Source: Tannerellaceae bacterium (GTDB taxonomy: Bacteria; Bacteroidota; Bacteroidia; Bacteroidales; Tannerellaceae). Taken from it: a DNA stretch of 32,103 nucleotides. Position 1 is the stretch's first letter, and each line of letters opens with the position of its first letter. Where the stretch lies: positions 1 to 32,103 of the forward strand of contig JAISDJ010000340.1 of assembly GCA_031264865.1 (NCBI GenBank), given 5' to 3'. The notes beneath the pieces were generated by a model that worked only from the letters and a program-made list of their open reading frames with translations, made no database searches and was not told the origin of the DNA. Both the position numbers and the translations under genes were made by a program. Of this stretch, positions 7,854 through 15,634 are shown piece by piece.

Positions 7854-7861
7854 CAAATATA
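7854..7861 (-). promoter_or_regulatory. -7 element of the M16 protease gene
   Basis: The minus strand reads TATATTTG. The transcription start would fall near 7846, which rules out the ATG at 7856 and supports the start at 7826. Confidence 0.55.
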
Positions 7862-7899
7862 CTGTTTTCCTTTCATAAAACTATTTTACTTCGAATGTT

Positions 7900-8724
7900 T
7901 TATTGATTCTTGTTAATTATCGCCTGCAAACGTTCTACTTCGAGGCGCAGACGTTCGATTTCCAGCAGATGCTTTTCAGCTTCCGTGTGGCTCAACTTAT
8001 TGGGGATGAGATCTTCGGTTGTGAGTGGCATGGAGAAGGTCTCTTCGGCGCCAAAGAGCGGCTCGTCGTCTACATGTTTGAGGAACGACGCTTTGATGAT
8101 GAATTGCTTGCCATGGGAACCTACGGGCATCTGGAGGTTGTTGTGCAAACGGGTGGTCAACTGACGGCATACTTCCGTTTTCCCGTCGTTGGCAGAGATG
8201 ATAACAATCAGTGCATACTTTACGCCTGTAGGCCATCCGTGCTTTACCTGTGCAGCGTTTTTTCCTGCCGACTGGTCGATAACAACGCGGATGAAGTCTT
8301 CGTTTATTACTTTTACCTTGACTTCTGCTATAGCATTGGTTGCTTTCGAGCGTTCATGATGTCCGCCCTGTTCGCCGGGCAACAGGAAGCCTAGCTGGTG
8401 AATGTCGTCAGCCGTCATGACGTCGTCTGAAAATGCTCCATAAGCCCACGCCTTTACTCTGAGCAGACAGAAGCTTACGGTAGATTTAAGTAGCGTATTA
8501 CGCCATTCGCGGTCTATTGGTGAGACCAAAGGTGTGTGGCATTTGTTAATCAGTGTTTGCAACTCGTTGTAGTTGGCAGTTAGTTGCATAAGTAAGCTGG
8601 GTGGTACCCGCCATTCCATCTCGTGTTTTGTGAGGAGGCCGGTTAGGTTACTGATGTTGCTAAACCGATCGCTGATACCGCCGCGCCATCGCCGTCCGGC
8701 AGAACTTTCCATTGAACTTTCCAT
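7900..8724 (-). CDS. Conserved-looking protein of unknown function with C-terminal coiled coil
   Basis: The protein has 274 residues and I do not recognise its family. It lacks a signal peptide and membrane segments. Residues about 30-120 are helical (ANYNELQTLINKCHTP..., STVSFCLLRVKAWAYG). Residues about 125-235 look beta-rich (AIAEVKVKVINEDFIRVVIDQSAG, ALIVIISANDG, KQFIIKASFLKHV). Residues 245-272 are a leucine-zipper-like coiled coil (HLLEIERLRLEVERLQAII). Met1 and Met5 both start with MESS, so initiation at 8712 is equally possible. The coding sequence is more GC-rich than its surroundings. It starts 12 bp after a short ORF of heptad repeats and downstream of the 21-bp repeat array, which may regulate it. 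Confidence 0.7.
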   Translation of the reverse strand: MESSMESSAGRRWRGGISDRFSNISNLTGLLTKHEMEWRVPPSLLMQLTANYNELQTLINKCHTPLVSPIDREWRNTLLKSTVSFCLLRVKAWAYGAFSDDVMTADDIHQLGFLLPGEQGGHHERSKATNAIAEVKVKVINEDFIRVVIDQSAGKNAAQVKHGWPTGVKYALIVIISANDGKTEVCRQLTTRLHNNLQMPVGSHGKQFIIKASFLKHVDDEPLFGAEETFSMPLTTEDLIPNKLSHTEAEKHLLEIERLRLEVERLQAIINKNQ

Positions 8725-8736
8725 AATATCTGCAAA

Positions 8737-8943
8737 TTAATGGGTTAATATTGATATTTTATAGTTGCCTGTTTTCTGCCTTGTGTTTTCAAAAAAGATA
8801 TAAGAAATTATTTCTATCTCATATGTAATACCTTTTATTTCATATGTAATTACTTTCATCATATATGCAATCACTTTTATTTCATATGTAATAATATTCA
8901 TTATACTTGCGATGATTTCCATTACACTTGTAATGGCTTTCAT
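8737..8943 (-). CDS. Heptad-repeat small ORF read from the 21-bp repeats
   Basis: A 68-codon ORF whose first 48 residues are seven-residue repeats of the type (M/I)-K-x-I-(T/A)-Y-x, for example 'IKVIAYM MKVITYE'. Each repeat is the direct translation of one 21-bp DNA unit. The repeat frame stays open further upstream without an ATG until an in-frame stop at about 9007. It ends 12 bp before the gene at 8724, so the two could be coupled. It may be a real peptide with amphipathic repeats, or a by-product of DNA repeats whose unit length happens to be divisible by three. No signal peptide or known family. Confidence 0.3.
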   Translation of the reverse strand: MKAITSVMEIIASIMNIITYEIKVIAYMMKVITYEIKGITYEIEIISYIFFENTRQKTGNYKISILTH

Positions 8944-9056
8944 AACATATGCAATATCTTTTATTGCACTTGTAATTATTTTTATTTCATATGTGATTAT
9001 TTTTTACGCATGCAATACCTTTTATTTCATTTGAAACAGTTTTTATTTCAAATATG
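8811..9056. repeat. Array of about 12 near-palindromic 21-bp tandem repeats
   Basis: Units start near 8811, 8833, 8854, 8875, 8897, 8918, 8939, 8960, 8981, 9002, 9021 and 9040. The common form is TTTTATTTCATATGTAATxA, whose centre ATTTCATATGTAAT is palindromic apart from one base pair. Core hexamers vary between CATATG, ACTTGC, ACTTGT and GCATGC, mostly keeping the dyad. The spacing of 21-22 bp equals two helical turns, putting every dyad on the same DNA face. No spacer sequence separates the units. Confidence 0.9.
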
Positions 9057-9334
9057 TTTTTTGAGGATATAAAGATAGTTGTTTCTTATGAACACAGATT
9101 TAAATTTTATTTAACAATCTTATCTTTTATAACATTATATAACAAAGTAGCCCAAAAAACAAGTAATCAAGTGGATGAACGCAGGCAAACACTAGAACGT
9201 CTTTTACCTTTATACTGTAAGCGTCTTATAAATATTTAAGGAGTGTGTGGTAATGGAATGATGAATAAACCGTTTCTTTTTTGATACGGTTGCCTAATTT
9301 CTTTATTTAGGTATGTTATTTTCTTAATATTGTT
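9057..9334. other. AT-rich intergenic stretch upstream of serS
   Basis: Apart from the serS promoter at its right end I see no gene here. A 61-codon ORF (9054-9239, plus) has no recognisable domain, starts inside the repeat array and is not supported. Confidence 0.5.
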
Positions 9335-9342
9335 TACCTTTG
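9335..9342 (+). promoter_or_regulatory. -7 element of serS
   Basis: TACCTTTG, a full match to the Bacteroidetes -7 consensus, 24 bases before the serS ATG. Confidence 0.6.
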
Positions 9343-9366
9343 CGTCCTTAATTAAACATAGATGAT

Positions 9367-10638
9367 ATGTTGACGCTTAAAATTATTACTGAAAATAAGG
9401 ATGAAGTAATCCGTAAATTGGCTAAAAAGCACTTTGATGCAAAAGATATAATCGATCAGATTATAGAATTAGATAAAATCCGTAGAGAGACCCAGCAACA
9501 ACTGGATGCCAACCTGGCTGAAGTAAATAGTATATCGAAAGCGATTGGTGGGTTGATGAAGGACGGTAAGAAAGAGGAAGCCGATGTTGCTCGTTTGCAT
9601 GTGGCAGAAATGAAAGAAGGCAACAAAATCCTTGATGAAACAAAGAATTCGACAGAGAAACAAATACATGAACTTTTGGTATTGATACCAAATCTGCCGC
9701 ATGATTCTGTTCCCGAAGGTAAAAGTGCGGAAGATAATAAAATCGTAAAACAAGGCGGGATTATTCCTGAACTTAAAGAAGACGCTTTACCTCATTGGGA
9801 TTTAGCGAAGAAATACGATTTGATAGATTTTGAACTTGGCGTGAAAATAACAGGCGCCGGTTTTCCTATATACAAAGGATATGGTTGTCGTTTGCAACGG
9901 GCGCTGATTAATTTCTTTCTTGATAATGCGCGCGAAGCCGGTTATCTGGAAATCCAGCCTCCTTATGTGGTGAATGCTGTCTCCGGATATGGAACCGGGA
10001 ATTTACCCGACAAGGAAGGGCAGATGTATCACGCTACGCTGGATGATCTGTATCTTATCCCGACGGCGGAAGTGCCGGTAACCAATATCTATCGCGATGT
10101 GATATTGAACGAAAGCGAATTGCCGGTGATGAATACAGCCTATTCCGCTTGTTTTCGCCGCGAAGCCGGTTCGTACGGTAAGGATGTGCGCGGGCTGAAT
10201 CGCCTGCACCAGTTTGATAAGGTAGAGATTGTCCGTATAGATAAGCCCGAACATTCTTATCAATCTTTACGGGAGATGGTTGATTATGTACAATCATTAG
10301 TTGACAAATTGGAATTGCCTTGGCGTATTCTTCGTTTATGTGGCGGGGATATGAGTTTTACTTCCGCTTTGACATTCGATTTCGAGGTATATTCTGCTGC
10401 TCAGAAGCGTTGGTTGGAAGTTAGCTCGGTATCTAATTTTGAAGATTATCAGGCAAATCGATTGAAATGCCGTTATCGCGATGATAACAAAAGGATACAG
10501 TTATGCCATACGTTAAATGGTAGCGCTTTGGCTTTGCCTCGTATCGTTGCGGCACTTTTAGAAAATAACCAGACTCCGGATGGAATCCGAATGCCTCAAG
10601 CGTTGATTCCATATACCGGGTTTAATGTAATAAAATAA
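9367..10638 (+). CDS. serS: Seryl-tRNA synthetase
   Basis: The protein has 423 residues, the normal length for a class II seryl-tRNA synthetase. The N-terminal long helical arm (about 1-110), which contacts the tRNA variable arm, is present. The catalytic domain has the TAE serine-binding triad (233-235), motif 2 around 'ACFRREAGSYGKDVRGLNRLHQF' (261-283) and motif 3 'NGSALALPRIVAALLENNQ' (384-402). It charges tRNA-Ser, and also tRNA-Sec where present, in the cytoplasm. The stop codon overlaps the next start by one base (TAATG), so the lipoprotein gene downstream is translationally coupled. Confidence 0.98.
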   Translation: MLTLKIITENKDEVIRKLAKKHFDAKDIIDQIIELDKIRRETQQQLDANLAEVNSISKAIGGLMKDGKKEEADVARLHVAEMKEGNKILDETKNSTEKQIHELLVLIPNLPHDSVPEGKSAEDNKIVKQGGIIPELKEDALPHWDLAKKYDLIDFELGVKITGAGFPIYKGYGCRLQRALINFFLDNAREAGYLEIQPPYVVNAVSGYGTGNLPDKEGQMYHATLDDLYLIPTAEVPVTNIYRDVILNESELPVMNTAYSACFRREAGSYGKDVRGLNRLHQFDKVEIVRIDKPEHSYQSLREMVDYVQSLVDKLELPWRILRLCGGDMSFTSALTFDFEVYSAAQKRWLEVSSVSNFEDYQANRLKCRYRDDNKRIQLCHTLNGSALALPRIVAALLENNQTPDGIRMPQALIPYTGFNVIK

Positions 10639-11945
10639 TGAGAATAGTAAAGAATTGTATTGCTGCGTTTGCAGCAATTTTTCTTTCCGGCTGTCAGTTT
10701 TTCGGACAAATGGAAATGTCGGAAAATGCCATATCAATACCTATTGCCGGAAATACATATGTGACAGCAGGTAAAGGAGATGCTTTTGTGTTGACGGAAG
10801 GAATTACCCGATGGACCGGTGAAGAAGCAGTCTTGTCTTCTTGGTTTAAAGTAAGTCACATAGGCGAGCTCCGGTTATTCATGAAGGCTAAAGCTATCGA
10901 TGGGACGTCGGAAATAAGTGTTTCCTGTGAGGGGGAAAATTTCACTCTTACGATAGACGATACGGAAGAAACAATACTACCTGTGGGTAAAGTATCCATT
11001 ATTGAACCCGGTTATATACGGGTAGATATAAAAGGAATAAAGAAAGAAGGAAGTCGGTTTCCGGCTATTACCGAACTAATAATAGATGGTGAAGCAGCCC
11101 GGAAACCAATCGATTATGTACATGATTTTGAGATATATTGGGCTTTACGTGGCCCTTCTGTGCATATGAGTTATGCTTTACCGGATGCGGATGTTGAATA
11201 CTTTTACAATGAAGTCACAGTACCCGAGGGAGAAGATAAGATAGGAAGCTACTTCATGGCGAATGGTTTTGGAGAAGGATATTGTGGAATACAAGTAAAT
11301 AGTGAGACGGAACGGCGCATTCTTTTTTCCGTATGGAGTCCTTTCGAAACCGACAATCCTTCCGAAATACCGGAAAACCAGCGGATACAGTTATTGGAAA
11401 AAGGCGAAAAAGTATGTATCGGTGAATTTGGAAATGAAGGCTCCGGAGGACAAAGTTATAGGGTATATCCCTGGATCGCCGGAAACACCTATCGTTTTCT
11501 TACCCGCGTATGTCCGGATGGTAAAGGGAATACGCAATATTATGCATGGTTCTTTGCTCCGGAAGATGGACAGTGGCAACTGATTGCAGGCTTTTTGCGT
11601 CCGCAAACAAATACCTGGTATAAAAGAGCCCATTCATTTCTTGAAAACTTTATTCCTGAACAAGGATATCTTTCACGTTCCGTATTATTTGGAAACCAAT
11701 GGATTCGTACAGCTAAAGGTGAATGGCATGAATTAATAGAAGGTATATTTACTTATGATGCAACGGCAAAAGCACAGGTTCGTTTGGACTATGCAGGAGG
11801 TGTAGACGGAGATTCTTTCTTTTTGAAAAATGGCGGATTCTTTAATGAGAATACAGAATTAAACAGTATTTTTACTCGTCTGCCGAAAAACAATATGCCT
11901 AAAATAGAAATAGAAAAACTACCCGGAATTTCCGACAACCACTAA
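10638..11945 (+). CDS. DUF3472 lipoprotein with N-terminal DUF5077-like domain
   Basis: The protein has 435 residues. The lipobox FLSGC places the lipidated residue at Cys19. Residues about 30-155 form a beta-sandwich similar to DUF5077 (begins 'ISIPIAGNTYVTAG'). Residues about 165-345 match the DUF3472 style: 'MSYALPDADVEYFYNEVTVP', 'SYFMANGFGEGYCGIQVNS', 'ILFSVWSPF', 'GGQSYRVYPWIAGNTYRFL'. In Bacteroidetes such proteins are often linked to glycan use, but the substrate is unknown. It overlaps serS by one base and is followed 11 bp later by the phosphate transport genes, so all four genes may be cotranscribed. The family call is from sequence style and would need a profile search. Confidence 0.8.
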   Translation: MRIVKNCIAAFAAIFLSGCQFFGQMEMSENAISIPIAGNTYVTAGKGDAFVLTEGITRWTGEEAVLSSWFKVSHIGELRLFMKAKAIDGTSEISVSCEGENFTLTIDDTEETILPVGKVSIIEPGYIRVDIKGIKKEGSRFPAITELIIDGEAARKPIDYVHDFEIYWALRGPSVHMSYALPDADVEYFYNEVTVPEGEDKIGSYFMANGFGEGYCGIQVNSETERRILFSVWSPFETDNPSEIPENQRIQLLEKGEKVCIGEFGNEGSGGQSYRVYPWIAGNTYRFLTRVCPDGKGNTQYYAWFFAPEDGQWQLIAGFLRPQTNTWYKRAHSFLENFIPEQGYLSRSVLFGNQWIRTAKGEWHELIEGIFTYDATAKAQVRLDYAGGVDGDSFFLKNGGFFNENTELNSIFTRLPKNNMPKIEIEKLPGISDNH

Positions 11946-11956
11946 ATAGATACCTG

Positions 11957-12601
11957 ATGAATCGTTTATTTGACAAATTAAAGCCAAAAGAAAGCAAGTT
12001 TTTTTCATTATTGCATGAAATGGGCGAAATCATAATTAAGGCGTCCGACTTAATTATCGAATGTGTAAAGGTAACAAACCACGATGATGCCGTGAATTAT
12101 TATAAACAAATTAAAGAACTGGAACATAATGCCGATAGTGTGCAAAACCAGATCTTTGAAGAGTTGAATAATACATTTATCACCCCTTTTGACCGTGAAG
12201 ACATTAACAATCTTTCGTCGAAAATGGATGATATCATGGATTTAATAAATAGCTGTTCAAAGCGTATTGTATTATATAATCCGAAAAGAATACCCGAAAA
12301 TGCCACAGAATTAGCTGTTCTGCTGCGTGAATCGGTTGGTTATCTTGTTCAGGCTGTAGAAGAACTGGATTCTTTTAAGAAAAGACCGGATAAGATAAAG
12401 GAATATTGCGCACAATTGAATCAAACGGAAAAGAAGGCGGATGATGTATACGAACATTTCCTTATCGATCTGTTTGCTAATGAAAAAGATGCCATTGAAG
12501 TGATTAAACTGAAAGATATACTTCACGAACTTGAACGGGCTACCGATGCATCCGAATCCGTTGGTAAGATTATCAAGACAGTTATTATTAAGTATTCCTG
12601 A
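11957..12601 (+). CDS. DUF47 (PhoU-like) phosphate transport regulator
   Basis: The protein has 214 residues and is all-helical. It begins 'FDKLKPKESKFFSLLHEMGEII', and 'ELEHNADSVQNQIFEELNNTFITPFDREDINNLSSKMDDIMDLI' is the DUF47 hallmark, with E/D-rich metal-binding helices like those of PhoU. The later half repeats the bundle ('LNQTEKKADDVYEHFLIDLF', 'LKDILHELERATDASESVGKII'). DUF47 proteins are encoded next to Pit transporters and are thought to control them. That holds here: the permease starts 11 bp downstream. It acts in the cytoplasm at the inner membrane. Confidence 0.93.
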   Translation: MNRLFDKLKPKESKFFSLLHEMGEIIIKASDLIIECVKVTNHDDAVNYYKQIKELEHNADSVQNQIFEELNNTFITPFDREDINNLSSKMDDIMDLINSCSKRIVLYNPKRIPENATELAVLLRESVGYLVQAVEELDSFKKRPDKIKEYCAQLNQTEKKADDVYEHFLIDLFANEKDAIEVIKLKDILHELERATDASESVGKIIKTVIIKYS

Positions 12602-12612
12602 TCTGAAATAAG

Positions 12613-13614
12613 ATGAGTTTATTAATAATTGTTATTGTTTTAGCCTTACTATTCGATTATATTAATGGCTTTCATGATGCTGCCAATTCTATAGCAACGA
12701 TTGTCTCTACAAAGGTACTGACGCCTTTCCACGCTGTTCTATGGGCTGCCTTTTTTAATTTTGTGGCGTTCTTTATCGCCAAATTTATTATTGGCGAATT
12801 TGGGATTGCCAATACGGTTGCTAAAACGGTTTTACCTCAATTTATCACTTTGCCGGTTATTTTTTCGGGCTTGATTGCGGCTATTACCTGGAATCTGCTC
12901 ACCTGGTGGTTAGGGATACCATCGTCGTCGTCACACACATTAATCGGTGGATTTGCCGGAGCCGCTATTGCGAGCGCAGGATTTAGTTCTATCCAGGGAT
13001 TAGTAATCCTTAAAATTGCAGCTTTTATCTTTTTGGCGCCATTAATTGGTATGTTTATAGCAGTGATATTAACGTATATTACCTTATATTTTTGGAGAAA
13101 CTCCAAACCCCATAAAGCCGAAACCTGGTTTAGGCGTTTGCAATTAGTTTCCTCCGCTCTTTTCAGTGTGGGGCATGGACTTAATGATTCTCAAAAAGTA
13201 ATGGGTATTATTGCTGCCGCACTTTTTGCTGTTGGTGAAATAACGGATATCGGCGACATTCCCGTTTGGGTGCCTTTAGCCTGTTTTAGTATGATTGCCC
13301 TTGGAACGATGTCGGGAGGTTGGCGAATTGTTAAGACGGTAGGGACAAGAATAACGAAAGTTACCGCACTGGAAGGTGTTGTAGCCGAAACATCGGGAGC
13401 CATCACTCTTTTTATCACCGAAATACTGAAGATACCGGTAAGTACAACGCACACAATAACAGGGGCGATTATTGGAGTTGGAGCCGTTAAACGTCTTTCG
13501 GCCGTGCGTTGGGGGGTAACAAAAGATCTGCTGATAGCCTGGACGCTTACCATACCCGTAAGCGCTGTTATGGCGATGATTATTTATTTTTTGTTTTCGC
13601 TCTTTTTTAAGTAG
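12613..13614 (+). CDS. pit: PiT family inorganic phosphate permease
   Basis: The protein has 333 residues and about ten predicted membrane helices. Both halves carry the PiT signature: GFHDAANSIATIVST (19-33) in the first, GHGLNDSQKVMGI (187-199) in the second. Conserved 'SSSSHTLIGGFAGAAIA' and 'PVSTTHTITGAIIGVGA' segments match the inverted-repeat transport core. The family imports phosphate, usually as a metal-phosphate complex, with protons or sodium. It is the last gene of the unit, closed by the strong hairpin at 13677-13718. A substrate other than phosphate is unlikely given the DUF47 partner. Confidence 0.95.
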   Translation: MSLLIIVIVLALLFDYINGFHDAANSIATIVSTKVLTPFHAVLWAAFFNFVAFFIAKFIIGEFGIANTVAKTVLPQFITLPVIFSGLIAAITWNLLTWWLGIPSSSSHTLIGGFAGAAIASAGFSSIQGLVILKIAAFIFLAPLIGMFIAVILTYITLYFWRNSKPHKAETWFRRLQLVSSALFSVGHGLNDSQKVMGIIAAALFAVGEITDIGDIPVWVPLACFSMIALGTMSGGWRIVKTVGTRITKVTALEGVVAETSGAITLFITEILKIPVSTTHTITGAIIGVGAVKRLSAVRWGVTKDLLIAWTLTIPVSAVMAMIIYFLFSLFFK

Positions 13615-13676
13615 TCAAAGTAGTTAAGTAGCGATTCAAAGAAAAATTATTTTCAGTATCATATTATCGTGTTAAA

Positions 13677-13718
13677 AATTTCATGCCTACCTTTTTGAAA
13701 AAAGGTAGGCATGAAATT
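13677..13718. terminator. Long perfect hairpin (20-bp arms) after the phosphate permease
   Basis: Arms 13677-13696 and 13699-13718 are exact complements (AATTTCATGCCTACCTTTTT) around a 2-base centre, followed by TCTTTT. It is a strong terminator for the Pit operon. It is far longer than needed and also fits a small hairpin repeat element (see findings). Confidence 0.85.
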
Positions 13719-13823
13719 CTTTTAACTCCTAAAATATATTATAAAATAGGCTCACTTTAGAAAAAGTTCTTACCTTGTAGCCGTTTTTTATTACTAACTG
13801 TAACAAACTTATCTTTATAAGCC

Positions 13824-15125
13824 ATGATTTGGAATGAGACTATTGAGTGCATGGAGCGCGAAGAGATGCAGAAATTGCAAAGTATCCGTTTGAAGCGAGT
13901 TGTAGAACATGCTTATCATAATACTCCTTTTTACAGAAGGAAAATGCAGGAAATGGGATTAACCCCCGATGATATCGAATCGATTGATGACATTATAAAG
14001 CTTCCTTTTACGGTAAAACAAGATTTGCGCGACAATTATCCTTTTGGTTTAATGGCAGTTCCGATGTCGGAAATCGTTCGTCTGCATGCTTCGTCCGGTA
14101 CTACGGGTAAGCCGATTGTAGTAGGCTATACCCGGAAAGATCTTTCGATATGGAGTGAAACGGTTGCTCGTTGTTTATATGCAGCCGGAGTGACTCGTAA
14201 TGATACCGTGCAGGTTTCGTATGGATATGGATTGTTTACAGGAGGATTAGGCCTGCATGGTGGAGTTGAAAATATAGGAGGAACGGTGATACCTATGAGT
14301 AGTGGTAATACGCAGAAGCAAATCCAGTTAATGCATGATTTTGGAGCGAAAGTATTGGCATGTACTCCTTCGTATGCTTTATATCTGGGGGAAATAATAA
14401 AAGAATCGGGCATTCCCCGTGAAGAATTTCAATTAAAAATCGGTATATTCGGAGCAGAACCTTGGACTGATAACATGCGTAATGAAATAGAAGAATCGTT
14501 AGGTATTAAGGCTTACGATATTTATGGTCTAACAGAAGTGATTGGTCCGGGTGTTGGATGTGAATGTCAATGCCAGAAAGGTACGCATTTATGGGAAGAC
14601 CATTTCTTGCCGGAAATTATTGACCCCAATACCTTGCAACCAAGTAAACCGGGAGAACAGGGAGAGTTGGTTTTCACCACTTTAACAAAAGAAGGAATGC
14701 CGATGATACGTTATCGTACGCGTGATTTAACGTCTCTCCATTATAAAAAATGTAATTGCGGACGTACGGCTGTACGTATGGATCGTATTTTAGGCCGTAG
14801 TGACGATATGTTAATTATTCGCGGTGTGAATGTATTTCCTTCGCAGGTAGAATCTGTTATTCTGGAAATGCCCGAATTTGAGGCTCATTATCTTATTATT
14901 GTAGACAGAGTGAACAATACGGATACATTCCAGGTTCAGGTAGAAGTACGTCCCGAATACTATACAGACGAAATAGGTAAACTTATGGCTTTGAAAAAGA
15001 AAATTGCCGCTCAAATGCAAAGCGTGATTGGCATACAACCGGAAATAAAAATAGTGGAACCCCGCAGCATTGAGCGAAGCATGGGAAAAGCCAAACATGT
15101 AATAGACAATCGTAAACTAGTTTAA
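13824..15125 (+). CDS. paaK: Phenylacetate-CoA ligase family AMP-forming enzyme
   Basis: The protein has 433 residues, typical of PaaK. The AMP-binding P-loop reads SSGTTGKP (90-97). 'IYGLTEVIGPGVGCECQ' is the adenylate-forming A5 motif, and 'TRDLTSLHYKKCNCGRTAVRMDRILGRSDDMLIIRGVNVFPSQVE' carries the hinge and the CxC-containing loop usual in this family. It activates an aryl acid to its CoA thioester in the cytoplasm. In gut Bacteroidales this family is typically linked to aromatic amino-acid fermentation. The ACT-domain gene that follows supports a link to amino-acid metabolism. The precise acid (phenylacetate, indoleacetate, 4-hydroxyphenylacetate) cannot be read from sequence. Confidence 0.9.
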   Translation: MIWNETIECMEREEMQKLQSIRLKRVVEHAYHNTPFYRRKMQEMGLTPDDIESIDDIIKLPFTVKQDLRDNYPFGLMAVPMSEIVRLHASSGTTGKPIVVGYTRKDLSIWSETVARCLYAAGVTRNDTVQVSYGYGLFTGGLGLHGGVENIGGTVIPMSSGNTQKQIQLMHDFGAKVLACTPSYALYLGEIIKESGIPREEFQLKIGIFGAEPWTDNMRNEIEESLGIKAYDIYGLTEVIGPGVGCECQCQKGTHLWEDHFLPEIIDPNTLQPSKPGEQGELVFTTLTKEGMPMIRYRTRDLTSLHYKKCNCGRTAVRMDRILGRSDDMLIIRGVNVFPSQVESVILEMPEFEAHYLIIVDRVNNTDTFQVQVEVRPEYYTDEIGKLMALKKKIAAQMQSVIGIQPEIKIVEPRSIERSMGKAKHVIDNRKLV

Positions 15126-15142
15126 CCATAAAAGAATATGTC

Positions 15143-15568
15143 ATGTTGATTAAACAATTATCTATCTTTCTTGAAAATAAGAGAGGACGTTTTACGGAAG
15201 TAGCCAAATTATTAGGAGAAGCAGGAATCAACATGTCTGCCTTTACCGTATCGGAAAGCTCTGATTTTGGTATTTTGCGTTTGATAGTGTCGGATATAGA
15301 CAAAGCTATCGAAGTACTTCAATCCCAAAGATATGCTGTAAGTGTTACAGACGTAGTTTGTTTATATTGTCCCAATCAGCCGGGCGCTTTAGCTAAGGCA
15401 ATGGATATTATTACGAACGCTGCTATTTTTATCGAATATATGTACGCTTTCTCACAAGGAGATTCGGCGCATGTTATTATCCGTCCGGACGATGTGGAGA
15501 GATGTGCGGAAGTTCTAAAAAAGAATAAATTAACGTTGATTGCAGCGAGTGATTTATATAAGTTGTAA
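15143..15568 (+). CDS. Tandem ACT-domain protein
   Basis: The protein has 141 residues and is made of two ACT domains and nothing else: residues about 3-68 ('QLSIFLENKRGRFTEVAKLLGEAGINMSAFTV') and about 71-138 ('VVCLYCPNQPGALAKAMDIITNAAIFIEYMYAF'). ACT domains bind amino acids allosterically. Lying 17 bp after the CoA ligase, it probably senses an aromatic or branched amino acid and modulates that pathway. This partner is common next to PaaK-type ligases in anaerobes. It has no DNA-binding or catalytic part. Confidence 0.9.
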   Translation: MLIKQLSIFLENKRGRFTEVAKLLGEAGINMSAFTVSESSDFGILRLIVSDIDKAIEVLQSQRYAVSVTDVVCLYCPNQPGALAKAMDIITNAAIFIEYMYAFSQGDSAHVIIRPDDVERCAEVLKKNKLTLIAASDLYKL

Positions 15569-15608
15569 TTATTAACGTTTTGTGTTTTAATTATTAGCAA
15601 GGATACGT

Positions 15609-15616
15609 TAACTTTG
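15609..15616 (+). promoter_or_regulatory. -7 element of bamD-rpoZ unit
   Basis: TAACTTTG is a full match to TAnnTTTG. It overlaps a TTG at 15614, so that TTG cannot be the start codon and bamD begins at 15629 or 15635. Confidence 0.55.
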
Positions 15617-15634
15617 CAGGCTAAATATATGCGC

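Noticed and set aside
7827-7856. Ten-residue N-terminal extension of the M16 protease
   Set aside because: The -7 element at 7854-7861 places transcription start inside the extension, and the lipoprotein signal begins at the next Met.
8811-9056. CRISPR array
   Set aside because: Units follow each other directly with no unique spacers, vary in the core, and no cas genes are present.
9054-9239. 61-codon plus-strand ORF
   Set aside because: It starts within the repeat array, has no recognisable domain, and its composition follows the AT-rich spacer.
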